Shown piece by piece: positions 7,976 through 16,312 of a stretch of DNA of 64,000 nucleotides. A program made the translations under genes and the position numbers. Each line of letters starts with the position of its first letter. The first letter of the stretch is position 1. The DNA is from Luteitalea pratensis. Its GTDB lineage: Bacteria > Acidobacteriota > Vicinamibacteria > Vicinamibacterales > Vicinamibacteraceae. Below the pieces are notes generated by a model. That model did not search any database, was not told the DNA's origin, and saw only the letters and a program-made list of their open reading frames with translations. The stretch is from assembly GCF_001618865.1 (NCBI RefSeq), contig NZ_CP015136.1, positions 841,001 through 905,000 on the forward strand, written 5' to 3'.

Positions 7976-9004
7976 ATGTCACAACAACGGGTGGTGCTCG
8001 CCCATGCGGGTGATGCGGCCACGCTCTGCGCCATACCCTGGCTCGCCCGCGACGCCGAGGTGGTCACGGTGACCGTGGACGTCGGACAGGGCGAGAGCCT
8101 TCTGGCCGTCCGCGAACGTGCGCTGGAGGCCGGCGCCGTCCGTGCACACGTGCTCGATGCGCGCGAGTCCCTTGCCGAGGACGTCGTCTTGCGCGCCCTG
8201 CGGGCTGGTGCTGTCGGCTTCGACGGCGATCCGCACGCGGCCGTGCTCGCGCTGCCATCGGTCGCGGCACAGGTCGCGATGGTCGCGAACATGGAACAGG
8301 CCGATGCGCTGGCACATGGCGGCACCGGACAGGCGGCCGCCCGGATGGCGCGCCTGCTCGCGGCCACCTCGCGCATTGCGCTTCGCCCGAGCGTCGAGAC
8401 GATGCCGGTCGACGCCCGCGACGAGGCCATGTCGGCGTTGCAGGTCGCCGCGGAGGCGCTGCCCGCCGTGCGTGCGACGTTGTGGGGACGGTCCCTCGTC
8501 GTCGACGGCCCGATCGATGCGCGGGTGGACGAGGCGCGGTTCACGCAGACACGAGCCGTCACGCGCGGGCCTGACGCCCCGGCGATGATCGGTATCGGCT
8601 TCGAGGCGGGGACCCCACGCCGCGTCAATGGCGTCGTGATGCCGCTCGTGGAGTTGTTGAGCAGCCTGGACACGATCGCCGGCGCGCACGGCGTGGGGCG
8701 TATCGACGTGCTCGTGCCCGAGGGTGCCGCCGTCCGTCGCGAAGTCGCGGAGGCCCCGGCGGCCACGGTGCTGCAGATCGCCATGCGCGAACTCGAGGCG
8801 CTGACGTTACCGTGGTCGCTGCGCACGCTTCGTCGTCGGCTCGCGGAAAGCTATGTCGACGTGCTGCGCACCGGCGACTGGCACGGCTTGACCCGTGCGT
8901 CCATCGATGCGCTTGCCGATCGCGCGCTCGCGAATGCGTCCGCGACCATTCACCTCCGCCTGTTCAAGGGCGGGGTACAGGTCATGGGGCGAGAGAAGCA
9001 CTGA
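7976..9004 (+). CDS. Argininosuccinate synthase-like protein with degenerate ATP loop
   Basis: The whole 342-residue protein aligns by eye with ArgG: DVGQGESLLAVRERALEAG, LWGRSLVVDG, AHGVGRIDVLVPE, EAPAATVLQIAMRELEALTL and the end LRLFKGGVQVMGREKH are recognisable. Yet the N-terminal ATP-pyrophosphatase loop, normally A-Y-S-G-G-L-D-T-S, reads A-H-A-G-D-A-A-T-L (residues 9-17), losing the Ser, second Gly, Asp and last Ser. The GCTGKGNDQ-type substrate loop has become GGTGQAAAR (residues 115-123), losing Asn and Asp. It is also about 55 residues shorter than usual. The frame is intact and sits where argG belongs, 14 bases after argR and before argH. It may be an altered enzyme, a ligand-binding paralogue, or a gene losing function. 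Confidence 0.85.
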   Translation: MSQQRVVLAHAGDAATLCAIPWLARDAEVVTVTVDVGQGESLLAVRERALEAGAVRAHVLDARESLAEDVVLRALRAGAVGFDGDPHAAVLALPSVAAQVAMVANMEQADALAHGGTGQAAARMARLLAATSRIALRPSVETMPVDARDEAMSALQVAAEALPAVRATLWGRSLVVDGPIDARVDEARFTQTRAVTRGPDAPAMIGIGFEAGTPRRVNGVVMPLVELLSSLDTIAGAHGVGRIDVLVPEGAAVRREVAEAPAATVLQIAMRELEALTLPWSLRTLRRRLAESYVDVLRTGDWHGLTRASIDALADRALANASATIHLRLFKGGVQVMGREKH

Positions 9005-9175
9005 ACGGCCTTCGCCATTTGGCCGTCGGCCTTCGGGTTCCGCGTTGGCATCGCGCGGGTCGTGGTGACGTGTGGCGTCATGCCGATGCACGAGAAGGTA
9101 GGGCCCGCTCTCCGAGCGCGGCCTTCGAGATTTCCGATGGCCCAAGGCCGATGGCCGATGGCCGACACAGATGAG
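9005..9175. repeat. Composite unit: heptamers, GTAG hairpin, heptamers
   Basis: GGCCTTC/GGCCGTC heptamers at about 9006-9036, then a REP-like hairpin headed by GTAG at 9098-9123 with arms GGCCCGCTC and GAGCGCGGCC around TCC, then GGCCGAT/GGCCCAA heptamers at about 9133-9166. It separates the ArgG-like gene from argH. The central 60 bases between are unassigned. Confidence 0.85.
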
Positions 9176-9181
9176 TGAGTG

Positions 9182-10558
9182 ATGTCGAACTTGTGGTCTG
9201 GCCGATTCGCGAGTGCCCCCGATCACGACGTGTTCGCCTTCGGCGCGTCGTTTGCCTTCGACCGTCGCCTCTTCGAGGACGACGTCGAGGGCAGTCGCGC
9301 GTGGTCCGAAGCGTTGCTGCGTGCGGGCGTGCTGTCGTCGGACGAACAGCAGGCGCTCGATCGCGCCCTGACGGAACTGCGTGAAGCCGCGGCAGCCGAT
9401 CCGATGTTCGTATCGGGCAGCGATGAGGACGTGCACTCCTTCGTGGAGCGCCAGCTCGTGGAGCGTGTCGGGGCGACCGGCAAGCGTCTGCACACGGGTC
9501 GCTCGCGCAACGAGCAGGTGGCGCTCGACCTGCGCCTCTACCTGCGTCGCCGCATCCGCGTCGTCCAGGATCAGCTGCGTGCGCTCGTCGCGGCCCTCTG
9601 CGCTCGGGCCGCCGAGGCCGGCGACGCGCCGCTGCCGGCCTACACCCATCTGCGCCGTGCCCAACCTGTCCTCGAGGCGCACTATTGGCTGGCGCACGCC
9701 TCCGCATTCCGGCGTGCCTGCGAGCGATTCGATGTGGTGTATGCCGAAGCCGACGCGCTGCCGCTGGGCTCGGGCGCGATTGCCGGCAACTCGTTCCCCA
9801 TCGACGTCGAGTTCCTGCGCGCCCGGCTCGGCTTTGCGCGCATCGTCGCTAACAGCATGGACACGGTGGCCGACCGCGACTTCGTGTCGAGCTTCCTGCA
9901 CGCATGCGCGCTCGTGATGATCCACATCAGCCGCCTGGCCGAGGACGTCATCATCTATGGCTCGGAGGAGTTCGGCTTCTTCGAACTCGACGACTCGGTC
10001 ACGACCGGCAGCAGCCTGATGCCGCAGAAGAAGAACCCGGACCCGATGGAACTCGTACGAGGGAAGACAGGGCGGGTCATCGGGCGTCACACCGGCTGGC
10101 TGGTGACGATGAAGGGCCTGCCGAGCGGCTACAACAAGGATCTGCAGGAAGACAAGGAGGCCGTGTTCGACACCGAGGACACGGTGGCGGGCAGCCTCAT
10201 GTCGTGCGAGGCGGTGGTACGGACACTTCGCGTGCGACGCGACACCACGCAACGTGCGGCGGGCGGATTCATGCTCGCCACCGATGTGGCCGACTACCTC
10301 GTGCGCAAGGGCCTGCCGTTCCGCGATGCCCACGAACTTGTCGGCGGTATGGTGCGGACCTTGCTTGAGGAACAGCGGGCGATCGAGTCACTGACCCCTG
10401 ACCAATGGCGGCGCTTCTCGCCGCTCTTCGACGATGATGTAGTGGAGGCCATCACGCCCCTGGCCTCCATTCGGGCGCGGCAGACACCGCAGAGCACCGC
10501 ACCAGGTGCGGTGGCGGGACGTCTGACCGAAATGCAGGCGTGGATCGGACCGCAGTGA
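9182..10558 (+). CDS. argH: Argininosuccinate lyase
   Basis: Splits argininosuccinate into arginine and fumarate. The 458-residue protein begins MSNLWSGRF, the usual ArgH start. HTGRSRNEQVA near residue 105 is the substrate-binding region and GSSLMPQKKNPDPMEL near 277 is the fumarase/aspartase-superfamily signature with the mobile catalytic Ser loop. A GTG directly upstream (9179) is in frame, but the ATG at 9182 matches the family start. It is separated from the ArgG-like gene by a composite repeat unit. Confidence 0.95.
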   Translation: MSNLWSGRFASAPDHDVFAFGASFAFDRRLFEDDVEGSRAWSEALLRAGVLSSDEQQALDRALTELREAAAADPMFVSGSDEDVHSFVERQLVERVGATGKRLHTGRSRNEQVALDLRLYLRRRIRVVQDQLRALVAALCARAAEAGDAPLPAYTHLRRAQPVLEAHYWLAHASAFRRACERFDVVYAEADALPLGSGAIAGNSFPIDVEFLRARLGFARIVANSMDTVADRDFVSSFLHACALVMIHISRLAEDVIIYGSEEFGFFELDDSVTTGSSLMPQKKNPDPMELVRGKTGRVIGRHTGWLVTMKGLPSGYNKDLQEDKEAVFDTEDTVAGSLMSCEAVVRTLRVRRDTTQRAAGGFMLATDVADYLVRKGLPFRDAHELVGGMVRTLLEEQRAIESLTPDQWRRFSPLFDDDVVEAITPLASIRARQTPQSTAPGAVAGRLTEMQAWIGPQ

Positions 10559-10645
10559 GGTTGTGCTAGTATCCAGTGACCTCCTTTCCGTTGGGTCTGT
10601 CGCGGATTTCCCGACCCGCCTGGGACGTACTTCCGGGAGCTGTTG

Positions 10646-11347
10646 ATGCAAGAGCGCCGGCTTCGGCTGGGTGATGTGCTGGACGACTATTGTCCACGCG
10701 AGAAACGCCTTTCAAATCATGTGATCGTCGCGCTCGTCGGCGACGAGGTGCGCACCACCCGGTGCGCGACCTGCGATTTCGAACACGTCTACAAGGAGGG
10801 CAAGGTACCTGCCCGCCGCAAGAAGGCCGATCCACAAGCGGCCTTGTACAAGACGGTGCTCGAGAACATCACGGGTCGTGAGGCTGAGGGCGGCGTACCG
10901 TTACCGCCGACGATCGAGCCCGACGTGCCGGCGCCGGTGGCCGTGGTCGTGCCGCAGGCACCGCCTCGGCTCGCGCCAGCCGCCGCGCCGCCCGTCGAGG
11001 TGACGCCGGTGCCACTGGCGGCGGCGCCTCCTCCCGAACCGGAAGACGAACCGCGTCGGGAGGAGCCCGTGCACCGCCATACCCTCATCAGGGCGACGTT
11101 GCCCAAGATCGAGGGCCAGGTGCCCGAGCGCAAACCGGCGGACTTCACCCTCTGGAATGTCGCGAGACATCCGCAGGGACGCCGCGGGCCTGGTGGCGGG
11201 CGTCCGCGCCAGCCGCAAGCGGCCGGTAACGCGAACTGGGGCGGCTATTCCCCGTATGCCAACGGTCACCCGTCCGGCAAGGGGCCGCAACAGGGCCAGG
11301 GTGGACAGCCTGGCAAGTCGCGTCCGTCCAACCGCCGCGGCCGCTGA
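10646..11347 (+). CDS. Hypothetical protein: Cys-containing N-domain, Pro-rich linker, Gly/Arg-rich tail
   Basis: Not recognised. The 233-residue protein starts MQERRLRLGDVLDDY. Three Cys (about residues 16, 40 and 43, the last two in RCATCDF) could form an incomplete zinc-ribbon-like cluster. Residues 80-140 are Pro/Ala/Glu-rich. The final 70 residues are rich in Gly, Arg, Pro, Gln and Asn with RR and GGGR runs, the composition of disordered nucleic-acid-binding tails. It lies 87 bases after argH and 21 bases before fabI. An extended minus-10-like TGTGCTAGTAT at 10562-10572 could be its promoter. An RNA-binding role is inference from composition only. Confidence 0.7.
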   Translation: MQERRLRLGDVLDDYCPREKRLSNHVIVALVGDEVRTTRCATCDFEHVYKEGKVPARRKKADPQAALYKTVLENITGREAEGGVPLPPTIEPDVPAPVAVVVPQAPPRLAPAAAPPVEVTPVPLAAAPPPEPEDEPRREEPVHRHTLIRATLPKIEGQVPERKPADFTLWNVARHPQGRRGPGGGRPRQPQAAGNANWGGYSPYANGHPSGKGPQQGQGGQPGKSRPSNRRGR

Positions 11348-11368
11348 GGCCGCACAGGAACACTGCGC

Positions 11369-12145
11369 ATGTCGGATCTTTCGGGACGCACCGGCCTCAT
11401 CGTCGGTGTCGCGAACAAGCGGTCGCTCGCCTGGGCCATTGCGCAGCGGGCCGATGACGCCGGCGCGCGACTCGTGCTCACGTACCAGAACGACAGGTTG
11501 AAGGAGAACGTCGACGAGCTGGTGACCCAGCTGAAGACGCCTGCCGTCCTGCTGCCGTGTGACGTCAGTCGTGACGACGACATCGCGCACCTCTTCGAGT
11601 CGCTCGACGCGCAGGTCGACGGCCTCGACTTCGTGGTCCACGGCGCGGCGTTCGCGCCGCGCGAGTCGCTCTCGGCGCCGTTCCTGCAAACGTCGCGCGA
11701 AGCGTTCCGCATCGCGCTCGACATCAGCGCGTACTCGCTGGTCGCGGTCGCACGCGGCGCGGAACCACTGCTTGCCAGGAAGGGTGGCGGCAGCATCGTG
11801 ACGCTGTCGTATCTCGGCTCGGACCGCGTGTTTCCCAACTACAACGTGATGGGCGTGGCCAAGGCGGCGCTGGAGTCGTCGGTGCGCTACCTGGCAGCCG
11901 ATCTCGGGGCGCAGAACATCCGCGTCAACACGATTTCGGCCGGCCCGGTGAAGACACTGGCCGCCTCCGGCATCTCGGGTTTCTCCGGCATCCTGCAGGT
12001 CTATCGGGATCGCGCGGCGCTCAAGCGCAACATCGACAGCGGCGACGTTGCCGGCGCGGCGATGTTCCTGCTCTCGGACTGGGGCCGCGGCGTCACCGGC
12101 GAGGTGATCTACGTCGACGCCGGTTACAGGCCGATGGGAATGTAG
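11369..12145 (+). CDS. fabI: Enoyl-[acyl-carrier-protein] reductase (NADH)
   Basis: Last reductive step of each fatty-acid elongation cycle. The 258-residue short-chain-dehydrogenase-like protein shows FabI hallmarks: GLIVGVANKRSLAWAIA as the nucleotide-binding start and YLGSDRVFPNYNVMGVAKAA, giving the Tyr-x6-Tyr-x6-Lys catalytic arrangement. ISAGPVKTLAASGISGF is the FabI substrate-loop sequence. It follows the Gly/Arg-rich hypothetical gene closely and ends before an AT-rich octamer repeat gap. FabI is the triclosan/isoniazid-type target family, which is general knowledge and does not imply resistance here. Confidence 0.95.
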   Translation: MSDLSGRTGLIVGVANKRSLAWAIAQRADDAGARLVLTYQNDRLKENVDELVTQLKTPAVLLPCDVSRDDDIAHLFESLDAQVDGLDFVVHGAAFAPRESLSAPFLQTSREAFRIALDISAYSLVAVARGAEPLLARKGGGSIVTLSYLGSDRVFPNYNVMGVAKAALESSVRYLAADLGAQNIRVNTISAGPVKTLAASGISGFSGILQVYRDRAALKRNIDSGDVAGAAMFLLSDWGRGVTGEVIYVDAGYRPMGM

Positions 12146-12159
12146 GGCCAGGGCGACGA

Positions 12160-12262
12160 ACGCAATTGCAGAATTTCAGAATTTCAGAATTTCACGCACA
12201 ACCGCGGTGCTCCACGCCTGGCGGTGTGAATGGAATTGTGCAATTGTGAACTTTTGAAGTTG
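12160..12262. repeat. AT-rich octamer arrays between convergent fabI and flavin reductase
   Basis: AGAATTTC repeats about three times at 12168-12194 and a related GCAATTGT/GAAGTTGT array lies at about 12229-12262. The period is 8 bp. The two arrays are partly self-complementary (AATTGCAGAATT, CAATTGTG), so this convergent gap may fold as a weak bidirectional terminator; no U-tract hairpin of the classic kind is visible. Confidence 0.75.
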
Positions 12263-12269
12263 TGCGTCA

Positions 12270-12986
12270 CTACATCGTGGGCGCCCACTGCTCCATCCGC
12301 ACGTGGCCGGCGGGCACGCCGAGTTGCGACAAGGTGTGCGTCAGGTCCTCCACCATCCCGGCCGGACCACACACGAAGCACAGCGGCGCGTCCGACGTGA
12401 AGCGGCGCAGCAGCGTGAGGCCGATCCGCCCCCGCGATCCCTGCCACGTCGGTGGCGCATGGCGCGTCGCCGTGATCACTGCCTCGCCGCGGTGATCCTC
12501 TCCCCATCGCGCCAGTTCCTCCGCGTACGCCACGTCCATGACATCTTTCACCGAGTAGAGCAGGTGCCTGGGCGCGCGGTGGCCACGGGCGCGAGCCTCG
12601 CGCGCCAGCGATCGGAGCGGCGCGAATCCGGTGCCGCCGGCCACGAACAGCAGCGGCGCGTCCGGCAGGTCGTCCGGCAGGACGAATGCCCCGAACGGTC
12701 CCTCGAAGTCCACGCGCGTGCCCTCGCGCACGCCATCGAGATGACGGCCGAGGCCACCCCCGGGGAGGGCGCGCAACAGGAACTCGATGGTGCCGTCGGC
12801 TGACGAGTCAGCAGGCGCTGACGCGATCGAATACGGGCGGCGCTCGCGCTGGCCATGCAGGCCGAGTGCGCCGCCCTGGCCCGCCTGGTAGGAGAACGGC
12901 ACATCGCCGAGGGCCAGCAGGAGCCGGCGCGTGGTTGGCGTGGGTGCGGCCAGCTCGCGAACGGTGAGGGTGAGGGCGTCTGGCAC
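12270..12986 (-). CDS. FAD/NAD(P)-dependent ferredoxin-reductase-like oxidoreductase
   Basis: A 238-residue protein with the ferredoxin-NADP-reductase fold and no iron-sulfur domain. RPYSIASAP near residue 50 is the FAD-binding R-x-Y-S motif, GPFGAFVLP binds the FAD phosphates, VAGGTGFAPLRSL near 110 is the NAD(P) loop, and CGPAGMVEDL near 205 is the nicotinamide-side motif. The start is GTG at 12986 (VPDALTLTV). An open frame continues upstream across the next gene without an ATG and is not used. The electron partner is unknown. It follows a small membrane protein on the same strand with a 38-base gap. Confidence 0.82.
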   Translation of the reverse strand: MPDALTLTVRELAAPTPTTRRLLLALGDVPFSYQAGQGGALGLHGQRERRPYSIASAPADSSADGTIEFLLRALPGGGLGRHLDGVREGTRVDFEGPFGAFVLPDDLPDAPLLFVAGGTGFAPLRSLAREARARGHRAPRHLLYSVKDVMDVAYAEELARWGEDHRGEAVITATRHAPPTWQGSRGRIGLTLLRRFTSDAPLCFVCGPAGMVEDLTHTLSQLGVPAGHVRMEQWAPTM

Positions 12987-13024
12987 GGGATGCGTATGAG
13001 GACCGATCCGCCGGGCCGGCCGTG

Positions 13025-13444
13025 TCAGGCGCCGTGGCTGCTCTGTCGATAGTACCCGGTCTGGTACTCCTCGATGAGCGCCTTCATGCGCACGGCATCC
13101 TTCTTCCGATGGCCGGCGCAGCGTATCGGATTGACGCCGCCGGTGGTCTCGATGAAGACGTCCGAGAACAGCATGTTGGTGTCGATGCGCACCGAGGCGA
13201 CGTGCGCCATGTGCATCGAGTGCTCGAGCTTGCCGACCCACTGCGGCGTGTAGTGCACGACGCTGGTCGGCGTGATCAGCACCTGCACCGGCAGCAGCCG
13301 ATTGCCGCGACTCAGCCGGCTGGCCCGGAAGACGTGCCCGGTCGCGAACGGCCGCCCCTTGTGCCAGACCAGGATGGCCGCCAGCAGGAGGACCGCCAGC
13401 ACGCACGCGAGTACGATTCCTCCCAGTCCCGTGGCGGTGAGCAC
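13025..13444 (-). CDS. Small membrane-anchored protein with PH-like domain (139 aa)
   Basis: Residues 4-27 form one strong transmembrane helix at the N-terminus (ending at VWHKG). The remaining roughly 110 residues are a predicted cytosolic beta-rich domain: LLPVQVLITPTSVVHYTP, a MAHVASVRID strand and an amphipathic C-terminal helix (DAVRMKALIEEYQTGYY). This is the pattern of bacterial PH-like domains, though the match is by eye. The start is GTG at 13444. It is probably cotranscribed with the downstream flavin reductase. Confidence 0.65.
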   Translation of the reverse strand: MLTATGLGGIVLACVLAVLLLAAILVWHKGRPFATGHVFRASRLSRGNRLLPVQVLITPTSVVHYTPQWVGKLEHSMHMAHVASVRIDTNMLFSDVFIETTGGVNPIRCAGHRKKDAVRMKALIEEYQTGYYRQSSHGA

Positions 13445-13516
13445 CGCGGAAGCCTACTCTTCCTCGAATGGAAAAGTAAAAATGCATTCGCGGTAAGCTG
13501 TCCCCTGGGCGACGCG

Positions 13517-13930
13517 ATGGGCACCCTGTTCTCCGAACTCGGACCGCTTCGGGCTGCGCAGGCGCTGGGGCCCCTGGTGTATGCCGACGCCAACCTGCCG
13601 GCGCCGCTGGTCGGCTTCATGCGCGAGCGTCTCCGCTGGGACGTGCTGCACGTGATCGACGAACCCGCCTGGCGACGCGCAACCGACCTCGCACACTTCC
13701 GGCGTGCCCGCGACCTGCATCGGACGCTCGTGACCCTCGATCACGACTTTCTCGAGGACCGGAGGTTCCCGCTCGTCGACAGCCCCGGCGTCATCGTCCT
13801 GAACGGACCCGACGACCGCGCCCTACGGAAACTGCTGGCCGAGGTCGATACCTACCTGCGCAGGTCGTCTGCCGTCGCACCGCTCGCCGGTCGCAAGCTA
13901 TGCCTGCACCCGGGCTGGACGTCGGCATGA
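13517..13930 (+). CDS. DUF5615-like PIN-fold protein
   Basis: A 137-residue protein beginning MGTLFSELGPLR. VYADANLPAPLV near residue 21 gives the first acidic PIN-like residue (YADANL) and TLVTLDHDFLED near 75 gives the second acidic cluster (T-x-D-x-D-F), as in DUF5615/Mut7-C-like nuclease relatives. GVIVLNGPDDRALRKLL follows as usual. Members are often toxin-like or RNase-fold proteins, but no antitoxin gene is adjacent here. It is divergent from the small membrane protein, sharing a short AT-richer gap (AAAAGTAAAAATGC at about 13468-13481) that may hold the promoters. Confidence 0.7.
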   Translation: MGTLFSELGPLRAAQALGPLVYADANLPAPLVGFMRERLRWDVLHVIDEPAWRRATDLAHFRRARDLHRTLVTLDHDFLEDRRFPLVDSPGVIVLNGPDDRALRKLLAEVDTYLRRSSAVAPLAGRKLCLHPGWTSA

Positions 13931-13935
13931 AGCTT

Positions 13936-14056
13936 ACTTGCCGGGCACCGTTCACCGTAAGCCGTCACCGTTCACCGTTCACCGTTCACCGTTCACCGTT
14001 CATCGTTCACCGTTGACCTGAGCGTTCGGCGTTCGACGTTCAGCGTTCGTCATTGC
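13936..14056. repeat. Heptamer array (ACCGTTC family, then GCGTTCG)
   Basis: About nine near-perfect copies of ACCGTTC from about 13947 to 14012, then GCGTTCG/ACGTTCA units to about 14051. The array fills the gap between the PIN-like gene and nagA. The second unit recurs near 26.5 kb (GGCGTTC, CAGCGTT), showing shared families between distant loci. Confidence 0.9.
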
Positions 14057-14086
14057 GTGTTTTTTGGGTCCCATGTCCTATTGCCT

Positions 14087-15277
14087 ATGTTGATCTTCGA
14101 CGGCGCCTCCCTCGTCCTGCCTGATCGCGTCCTTTCGCCGGGTCGCCTCGTCATCGACGGCGATCACATTGTCGAAATCGGACCTGGCACCGAGGACGGA
14201 CCCATGGCGGGACTGTGGATCCTGCCCGGCTTCATCGACGTGCACGTGCACGGCGTGCTCGGTCATGACGTGCAGGGCAGCCCGGGGGGCGTGGCGGCGA
14301 TCGCGGCGCAGATGCCGCGCTTCGGCTGCACGTCCTTCACGCCCACGACCTTCGCCTGCCCGCCGGCGACCCTGGCGATGGTGGCCAAATCGGTCGAAGC
14401 AGCCATGGAGGCGCGACCGGCGGACGCGGCTCGCGTGCTGCCGGCGCATCTCGAGAGCAACTTCATGGCGCCGGACTATCGCGGTGCCCAACCCCTCACT
14501 GCGCTCTGTCTGCCTCCAGGCGCACCCGCGGACCTGGCGGCACCAGGCACGGCCACCGGCTTCACCGCGCAAGACATCGTCGGCGTGATCACGGCACATC
14601 GCGACGCCATCGGCACGCTGACGCTGGCGCCGGAACTGCCCGAAGCGCTGGCCCTGATTCGCGACCTGGTGTCGCGCGGTCATGCCGTGTCCCTGGGACA
14701 TTCCGGGGCGACGCTCGAGGAAGCGCGCGCCGGAATCGAGGCGGGTGCGCGTCGCGCGACGCACCTGTTCAACCGCATGCCGCCGCTCACGCACCGCGCA
14801 CCAGGGCTGATCGGAGCCGTCCTGGACGACGACCGGGTCACGGTCGAACTGGTCTGCGACGGCTATCACGTCCATCCCGTCGTGATGCGGGCCGCCATCC
14901 GTGCCAAGCGGCCGGAACGGGTGATGGCCATCACCGATGGGCTGGCCGGTGCCGGCCTGGCCGAGGGCGCGAGATTCGAGGTGGACGGGCGTGCGGTGAC
15001 CGTCCGGGCCCAGGCCTGCTTCCTGGACGACGGGACCCTGGCGGGTAGCCGGCTGACAATGGATCGGGTGTTTGCCAACCTGGTCGAGATGGTGGGTGTC
15101 ACCCCGCTCGACGCCGCGATGATGACCGCGAACGTGCAAGCGCGGACGCTCGGTCTCTCCGACCGTGGGCGCATTGCCGAGGGTCTGCTGGCGGACCTCG
15201 TGGTGCTCGACGCGAACTGGTGCGTGCGCCAGACGCTCATCGGCGGGGCGGTGGTGTACGCCAACGACGCCGGCTGA
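14087..15277 (+). CDS. nagA: N-acetylglucosamine-6-phosphate deacetylase
   Basis: Amidohydrolase that deacetylates GlcNAc-6-phosphate during amino-sugar and peptidoglycan recycling. At about 396 residues from MLIFDGA the length is typical. PGFIDVHVHG gives the H-x-H pair, HLESNF contains the metal-binding Glu, VSLGHSGAT and RATHLFNRM supply the metal-site His residues, and MAITDGLAGAG holds the catalytic Asp. Upstream ATG codons give a longer frame (from 14057), but MLIFDGA matches the family start best. No other nag gene is adjacent. Confidence 0.9.
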   Translation: MLIFDGASLVLPDRVLSPGRLVIDGDHIVEIGPGTEDGPMAGLWILPGFIDVHVHGVLGHDVQGSPGGVAAIAAQMPRFGCTSFTPTTFACPPATLAMVAKSVEAAMEARPADAARVLPAHLESNFMAPDYRGAQPLTALCLPPGAPADLAAPGTATGFTAQDIVGVITAHRDAIGTLTLAPELPEALALIRDLVSRGHAVSLGHSGATLEEARAGIEAGARRATHLFNRMPPLTHRAPGLIGAVLDDDRVTVELVCDGYHVHPVVMRAAIRAKRPERVMAITDGLAGAGLAEGARFEVDGRAVTVRAQACFLDDGTLAGSRLTMDRVFANLVEMVGVTPLDAAMMTANVQARTLGLSDRGRIAEGLLADLVVLDANWCVRQTLIGGAVVYANDAG

Positions 15278-15337
15278 TCCTGTCGTCCGATAGCGGCTGA
15301 ACCCTTGCCAGCACCAGTTCGTCTACATGTGACAGCG

Positions 15338-16312
15338 ATGCGACTTCAACGAGCCCTGCCCATCGTCTGCTGCGCCGGCCTCCCGCTGCTGGCCGGTTGC
15401 GTCGTCCATGTCGACTCGGGCGGGTTCTCGTCACGCAACGAGATGCATTTCAAGGTGACAGGCCGGCCGGTCGTCGACCTCACCACCTTCGACGGCGCCA
15501 TCGAGGTGCGTTCCTGGGACAAACCGGAGGTTCTCGTCCGGGTCGAGGCTCGCGCTTCGTCCAAGCCGCTCCTGGACAGCATTGACGTCGCCGGCAGCAG
15601 CAAGGATTCGCACGTGGTGGTCACGGCTTCGGTCAAGGAGACGTCGGGCTGGGAGGTGTCGTCGGGCGGCATGAGCCGGTCGGTGCGGCTGGTGGCCACG
15701 GTGCCGGTCGACAGCGAAGTCCGGCTGCGCAGTGGCGACGGCTCGGTGCGCGTGGAGCGCGTGCACGGCGTGATCGATGCGCGGACCGAGGACGGCCGGA
15801 TCGTCATGCGCGAGGTCGGCGGCGACATCGTGGCCGACAGCGGCGACGGCAGCGTGCAGATGGAAGACGTGGACGGCCACTGCACGGTGAGCACGCGCGA
15901 TGGCAGTGTGCTCGTCAGTGGCCGGCTCCGTGGTGGCCTGAAGGCGAGCAGCGGCGACGGATCCGTGACGGTGCGCGCGGCCGCCGGCAGCTCCATCACC
16001 GGCGACTGGAACATCGAGACCGGAGATGGCGGCGTGATGCTGGCGCTCCCCGATGAACTCGATGCGAAGCTGGACGCCCACACCAGTGATGGCCGCATTG
16101 CCCTCCACGGGTTCACGGACATGCCAATCGAGCGGCAAGGCGAGGGACGCCGCCTGCAGGCCGTCCTCGGCAGCGGCGTCGGCAACCTCCGGATCAGAAC
16201 TGGCGACGGCACGATCACCTTGAAGCGCAGTTACATCCCAGTCCCCCCGGCACCGCCCGCACCCCCCACCGCCCCGGCAGCGCCGTCGGCTCCAGAGGCG
16301 CCGGGTCATTAA
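15338..16312 (+). CDS. DUF4097-like beta-strand-repeat lipoprotein
   Basis: A 324-residue exported protein starting MRLQRALP with lipobox LLAGC at about residues 18-22, so probably an envelope lipoprotein. The body is a series of about 20-residue beta repeats with recurring SGDGSV, TEDGRI, SGDGSV, TRDGSV, SSGDGS, TGDGGV, TSDGRI and TGDGTI turns, the solenoid-like pattern of DUF4097. The end is a Pro/Ala-rich tail (PAPPAPPTAP). Function of this family is unclear; some members neighbour anti-sigma or stress systems, but none is adjacent here. Confidence 0.8.
   Translation: MRLQRALPIVCCAGLPLLAGCVVHVDSGGFSSRNEMHFKVTGRPVVDLTTFDGAIEVRSWDKPEVLVRVEARASSKPLLDSIDVAGSSKDSHVVVTASVKETSGWEVSSGGMSRSVRLVATVPVDSEVRLRSGDGSVRVERVHGVIDARTEDGRIVMREVGGDIVADSGDGSVQMEDVDGHCTVSTRDGSVLVSGRLRGGLKASSGDGSVTVRAAAGSSITGDWNIETGDGGVMLALPDELDAKLDAHTSDGRIALHGFTDMPIERQGEGRRLQAVLGSGVGNLRIRTGDGTITLKRSYIPVPPAPPAPPTAPAAPSAPEAPGH

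Noticed and set aside
12270-13487. Single long frame joining the flavin reductase with the upstream small membrane protein region
   Set aside because: The N-terminal 160 codons are antisense-like or out-of-frame sequence over a separate gene with its own start and membrane helix; GTG at 12986 fits the reductase family.
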